Shown here: positions 44,531 through 47,313 of the stretch, in pieces
Numbering within the stretch: position 1 is the stretch's first letter
How the letters are laid out: the number at the start of each line of letters is the position of its first letter
Assembly: GCF_000687455.2 (NCBI RefSeq)
Contig: NZ_JGVW01000129.1
Coordinates: forward strand, 1-47,313
DNA from: Burkholderia sp. lig30
GTDB taxonomy: Bacteria > Pseudomonadota > Gammaproteobacteria > Burkholderiales > Burkholderiaceae
Direction: 5' to 3'
Length of the DNA stretch: 47,313 nucleotides
Made by a program: the position numbers and the translations under genes
Notes under the pieces: model-generated
Seen by the model: the letters and a program-made list of their open reading frames with translations, nothing else
The model's database searches: none
Told to the model about the DNA's origin: nothing

Positions 44531-46114
44531 TCAATGTCCGATCTTGTGCGAGGTGCGCGCGAGCAGGATCACGGGCACGAGCCCGGCGAGCACGATCGCG
44601 AGCGCGGCGACCGCGCCTTCCTCGTAGGTGCCGCGCGCCGCTTCCGCGTACAGCCAGGTCGCAAGCGTGTCGAAGTTGAGCGGGCGCAGCAGCAGCGTCG
44701 CGGGCAGTTCCTTCATGGCGTCGACGAACACGAGCAGCGCGCTCGTCGTCAGCGCGGGCCGCAGCAGCGGCAGATGCACGCGCCGCAACGTGCCGCCCGC
44801 CGTCTCGCCGAGCGAGCGGGCCGCCTGTTCGAGCGACGGCGGAATGCGCGCGAGACCGGCTTCGACGCTGCCCGTCGAGATCGCCAGGAAGCGCACCGTG
44901 TACGCGAGCACCAGTGCGGCGGCCGAGCCCATCAGGATCAGGCCGTCGCGTCCGAGCGCGGCGCCGGCCAGCCGGTCGGCGGCGGACAGCGGCATCAGCA
45001 GGCCGATCGCGAGCACGGTGCCCGGCACCGCATAGCCGAGGCTGGCGATTTGCGCGCAGACGCGGCCCGGCCGTGCGCCCGCGCTGTCGCGCTGCGCGCG
45101 CGCGGCCCACGCGACGATCAGCCCGCCGGCGAGCGTCGCCGCGGTGGCCGCGGCGGCGACCGTCAGCGTGTTGACGAGTCCCGTCAGCAACTGCGCGGAC
45201 ACGCCGCCGAAGAGATGCAGCCGCTTGCCCGTTTCCACCGCGAGGTACGCGGCCGGCGCGCCGAAGCCGAGCAGCACCGGCAGCCAGCCGAGCGCCGCGG
45301 CGCTCCAGGCGCCCGCGCCCGTCAGGCGGCGCGGCGCGATCGGCCGCATCCGCCGTCCGTGCGCGTAGCGCTGGCGGCGGCGCCCGACGCGTTCGAGCAG
45401 GATCATGCCGGCCACGATCGAGAGCATCGCGAGCGCGATCTGCGCGGCGCCGGCGAGATCGGAGCGCGTGATCCAGGTCGTGTAGACGGCCACCGTGAGG
45501 GTCTGCACGCCGAGAAACTCGGACGCGCCGATGTCGTTCAGCGTTTCGAGCAGCGCGAGGCTCACGCCGACCGCGATCGCCGGGCGCGCGAGCGGCACGA
45601 CGACGCGCCAGAACGTCGCGAAGCGGCCCGCGCCGAGCGTGCGCGCCGCTTCGAGCAGGCTCGCGGACTGTGTGACGAACATCGCGCGCGTGCTCAGGTA
45701 CACATAGGGATACAGCACGAAGCCGAGCACGAAGATCGCGCCGGGCAGCGACCGCAGATCGGGCAGGCGGAACTGGCGCGGGCTGTCGAAGCCGAGCAGC
45801 CCGCGGATCGCGCCCTGCACCGGGCCGATCGGGTGCAGCAGGTCGAGATAGGCGAACGCGACGATGTAGGTGGGCACCGCGAGCGGCAGCAGCAGCGCCC
45901 ACGCGAGCACGCGCCGGCCCGGGAAATCGTATGCGGTCACGAGCCACGCGGCGCCGGTGCCGACGATCGCGACGATCGCGCCGACGCCCGCGAGCAGCAG
46001 CAGCGTATTGGCGAGCGCCTGCGGCAGCACGAACGCGGCGAGGTGGCGCCAGTGCGCGAAATCCGACTGCAGCGCGGCGCCGACGAGCGCGGCGAGCGGA
46101 GCGTCAGTTGTCAA
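44531..46114 (-). CDS. fbpB: FbpB-type ferric iron ABC permease (fused double permease)
   Basis: An inner-membrane permease of 527 residues with about 12 helices, a duplication of the six-helix unit as usual for FbpB/AfuB. Both EAA-type loops are seen (LEAARTLGAGRFATFWRVVV and LEQAARSLGETAGGTLRRVH). Its start is a TTG at 46114, 8 nt inside the fbpA end and preceded by AAGG; no better start lies nearby. It moves Fe3+ delivered by FbpA. Confidence 0.9.
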   Translation of the reverse strand: MTTDAPLAALVGAALQSDFAHWRHLAAFVLPQALANTLLLLAGVGAIVAIVGTGAAWLVTAYDFPGRRVLAWALLLPLAVPTYIVAFAYLDLLHPIGPVQGAIRGLLGFDSPRQFRLPDLRSLPGAIFVLGFVLYPYVYLSTRAMFVTQSASLLEAARTLGAGRFATFWRVVVPLARPAIAVGVSLALLETLNDIGASEFLGVQTLTVAVYTTWITRSDLAGAAQIALAMLSIVAGMILLERVGRRRQRYAHGRRMRPIAPRRLTGAGAWSAAALGWLPVLLGFGAPAAYLAVETGKRLHLFGGVSAQLLTGLVNTLTVAAAATAATLAGGLIVAWAARAQRDSAGARPGRVCAQIASLGYAVPGTVLAIGLLMPLSAADRLAGAALGRDGLILMGSAAALVLAYTVRFLAISTGSVEAGLARIPPSLEQAARSLGETAGGTLRRVHLPLLRPALTTSALLVFVDAMKELPATLLLRPLNFDTLATWLYAEAARGTYEEGAVAALAIVLAGLVPVILLARTSHKIGH

Positions 46115-47153
46115 AGCCGACCTTGTCGACCAGCCGGCTTGCCTGCTTGCGGTGCTTCGCGATCTCGGCGAGCGGGAGCGGATCGACCGTCAGCGGCCCG
46201 AATCCCGCGATGACCGGGTCGAGCTTCACGTTCGCGCGCACCGGGTATTCATAGTTCGCCTGCGCGTACAGCGTCTGCGCGTCCGGCGACACCAGGTATT
46301 CGAGCAACCTGACCGCGTTGGCCCTGTGCGGCGCGTGCCTCGCGACCGCCGCGCCGCTGACGTTGACGTGCGTGCCGCCGCTTTTCGCGTTCGCGAAGGT
46401 CGGGCGCACGACCTTGATCGCGTCGCCCCACTTGCGTGCGTCGGTGCCGGGCTCGGCATGCTTCATGTGGCCGACGTAGTACGCGTTCGCGAGGCCGATG
46501 TCGCAGATGCCGCCGAGGATGTCGCGCGCGACGTCGCGATCGCCGCCGGTCGCCTTGCGCGCGAGGTTCGCCTTCACGCCGCGCAGCCATTGCTCGGTCG
46601 CGGCCTCGCCGTCGTGCGCGATCATCGCGGCGACGAGCGCGGTGTTGTACGGATGCTGGCCTGAACGGATGCACACCTTGCCCTTCCACTTCGGATCGGC
46701 CAGGTCTTCGTAGCGGAACGCGTCGACCTTCAGGTCCTTCTCGACGTACAGCACGCGGTCGCGCAGCGACAGCGCGTACCAGTCGCCCTGCGCGCCGCGC
46801 AGGTTGGCGGGAATCGCGTCGTCGAGCGCCTTCGAGCGCACCGGCTGCGTGAGCCCGCCGTCGACGAGATCGAGCAGGTTGCCGATGTCGACTGTCATCA
46901 GCACGTCGGCCGGCGACTGCGCGCCTTCCGCCTTCACGCGCTCGAGCAGCCCGTCCTTCACGAACACGGTGTTGACCTTCACGCCGCTTTGTTTCGTGAA
47001 CGCGTCGATCAGCGGCTGGATCAGCTTCGGCTCGCGAGTTGTGTACAGGCTGACTTCGTCGGCAGCCTGCGCGAGCGGCGCGGCGCCGAGCGCGGTGGCG
47101 GCGAGGGCGAGGGTGCGGACGAGCGGAAGCAGGCGAATGCGCGAGTGCGACAT
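46104..47153 (-). CDS. fbpA: FbpA-type periplasmic ferric-ion binding protein
   Basis: A 349-residue exported protein; the signal peptide ends in ATALGAAPLAQA-ADE. The mature start VSLYTTREPKLIQPLIDAF is typical of bacterial transferrin-like iron-binding proteins. The iron-binding tyrosine pair is Y225-Y226 in LANAYYVGHM. The gene leads the fbpABC operon and has a Fur-box promoter ~100 nt upstream. Its stop overlaps the fbpB start by 11 nt. Confidence 0.92.
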   Translation of the reverse strand: MSHSRIRLLPLVRTLALAATALGAAPLAQAADEVSLYTTREPKLIQPLIDAFTKQSGVKVNTVFVKDGLLERVKAEGAQSPADVLMTVDIGNLLDLVDGGLTQPVRSKALDDAIPANLRGAQGDWYALSLRDRVLYVEKDLKVDAFRYEDLADPKWKGKVCIRSGQHPYNTALVAAMIAHDGEAATEQWLRGVKANLARKATGGDRDVARDILGGICDIGLANAYYVGHMKHAEPGTDARKWGDAIKVVRPTFANAKSGGTHVNVSGAAVARHAPHRANAVRLLEYLVSPDAQTLYAQANYEYPVRANVKLDPVIAGFGPLTVDPLPLAEIAKHRKQASRLVDKVGFDN

Positions 47154-47246
47154 GAAGGCTCCGGTTGGACAGGGAGGTGACGGGGATGTTCCGGGCCGCG
47201 CTTGCCGCGCGAAACGCCGGAGACATTACGAAATGAAAGAATCTGG

Positions 47247-47276
47247 ATTCTAATTCGAAATGGGAATGATTATCAA
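47247..47276 (-). promoter_or_regulatory. Sigma-70 promoter of fbpABC overlapped by a Fur box
   Basis: On the minus strand, TTGATA (47271-47276), 18 nt and TAGAAT (47247-47252) form a promoter. A Fur-box-like stretch, TTGATAATCATTCCCATTT (47258-47276 on the minus strand), covers the -35 and the spacer. Iron-loaded Fur should block transcription here. Confidence 0.7.
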
Positions 47277-47313
47277 ATGAAAGGTTGGCGGGGGCGTGGG
47301 AAAGGGGCGTGGC

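Overview
This window is high-GC betaproteobacterial DNA. Gene content and synteny point to Burkholderia, most likely the Burkholderia cepacia complex, on a primary chromosome: it holds hopanoid genes hpnIJKL, arginine succinyltransferase genes with two AstA-type subunits, an MdtABC-type RND pump and an FbpABC iron transporter. No rRNA, tRNA, CRISPR array, intact transposase or replication origin was seen. Nearly all of it reads as core chromosome. The exception is an AT-richer, repeat-laden stretch from about 8.6 to 11.5 kb.

Layout. 1-3.7 kb: end of hpnI, then hpnJ, hpnK and hpnL (hopanoid head-group maturation and transport), ending in a terminator. 3.8-4.9 kb: a small OmlA/SmpA-like lipoprotein and a brnT-brnA toxin-antitoxin pair. 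5.3-8.6 kb: hisQ-hisM-hisP basic amino acid ABC transporter and a GlxA/ArgR-type regulator. 8.6-11.5 kb: accessory segment with a translationally coupled pair (a DUF6402-like 400-aa protein and a two-helix membrane protein), a 60-bp relic of the regulator's HTH, a heptamer array, a perfect 16-bp palindrome and a dispersed hairpin repeat. 11.5-19.8 kb: astC-astA(alpha)-astA(beta)-astD-astB-astE and a basic amino acid binding protein that probably serves HisQMP. Together, arginine is imported, sensed and degraded to glutamate, ammonia and succinate.

19.9-26.2 kb: HDOD-GAF protein and PAS-GGDEF-EAL phosphodiesterase, secreted peroxiredoxin, an NmrA-like NAD(P)-binding protein and a NYN-OST-HTH protein. 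26.2-34.1 kb: mdtA-mdtB-mdtC on the minus strand; MdtA has a collagen-like tail and MdtC a low-complexity insert. 34.3-37.2 kb: an IclR regulator, a gene-free stretch with a candidate small RNA and twin terminators, then amtB with a near-consensus sigma-54 promoter and an NtrC-like site. 37.4-42.3 kb: small membrane protein, lipoprotein, Rrf2 regulator and its likely target oxidoreductase (each with a TGTAA-N9-TTACA site), and a large MscS channel. 42.4-47.3 kb: cysteine dioxygenase divergent from an Lrp/AsnC regulator, then fbpA-fbpB-fbpC behind a Fur-box promoter.

The items most worth following up are the accessory pair inside the arginine region, the IclR-associated orphan transcript with two matching GAAA-N5-TTTC sites, the paired Rrf2 operators, and the unusual MdtA and MdtC sequences. 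All functional calls rest on motif and family recognition by eye; no database search was run.
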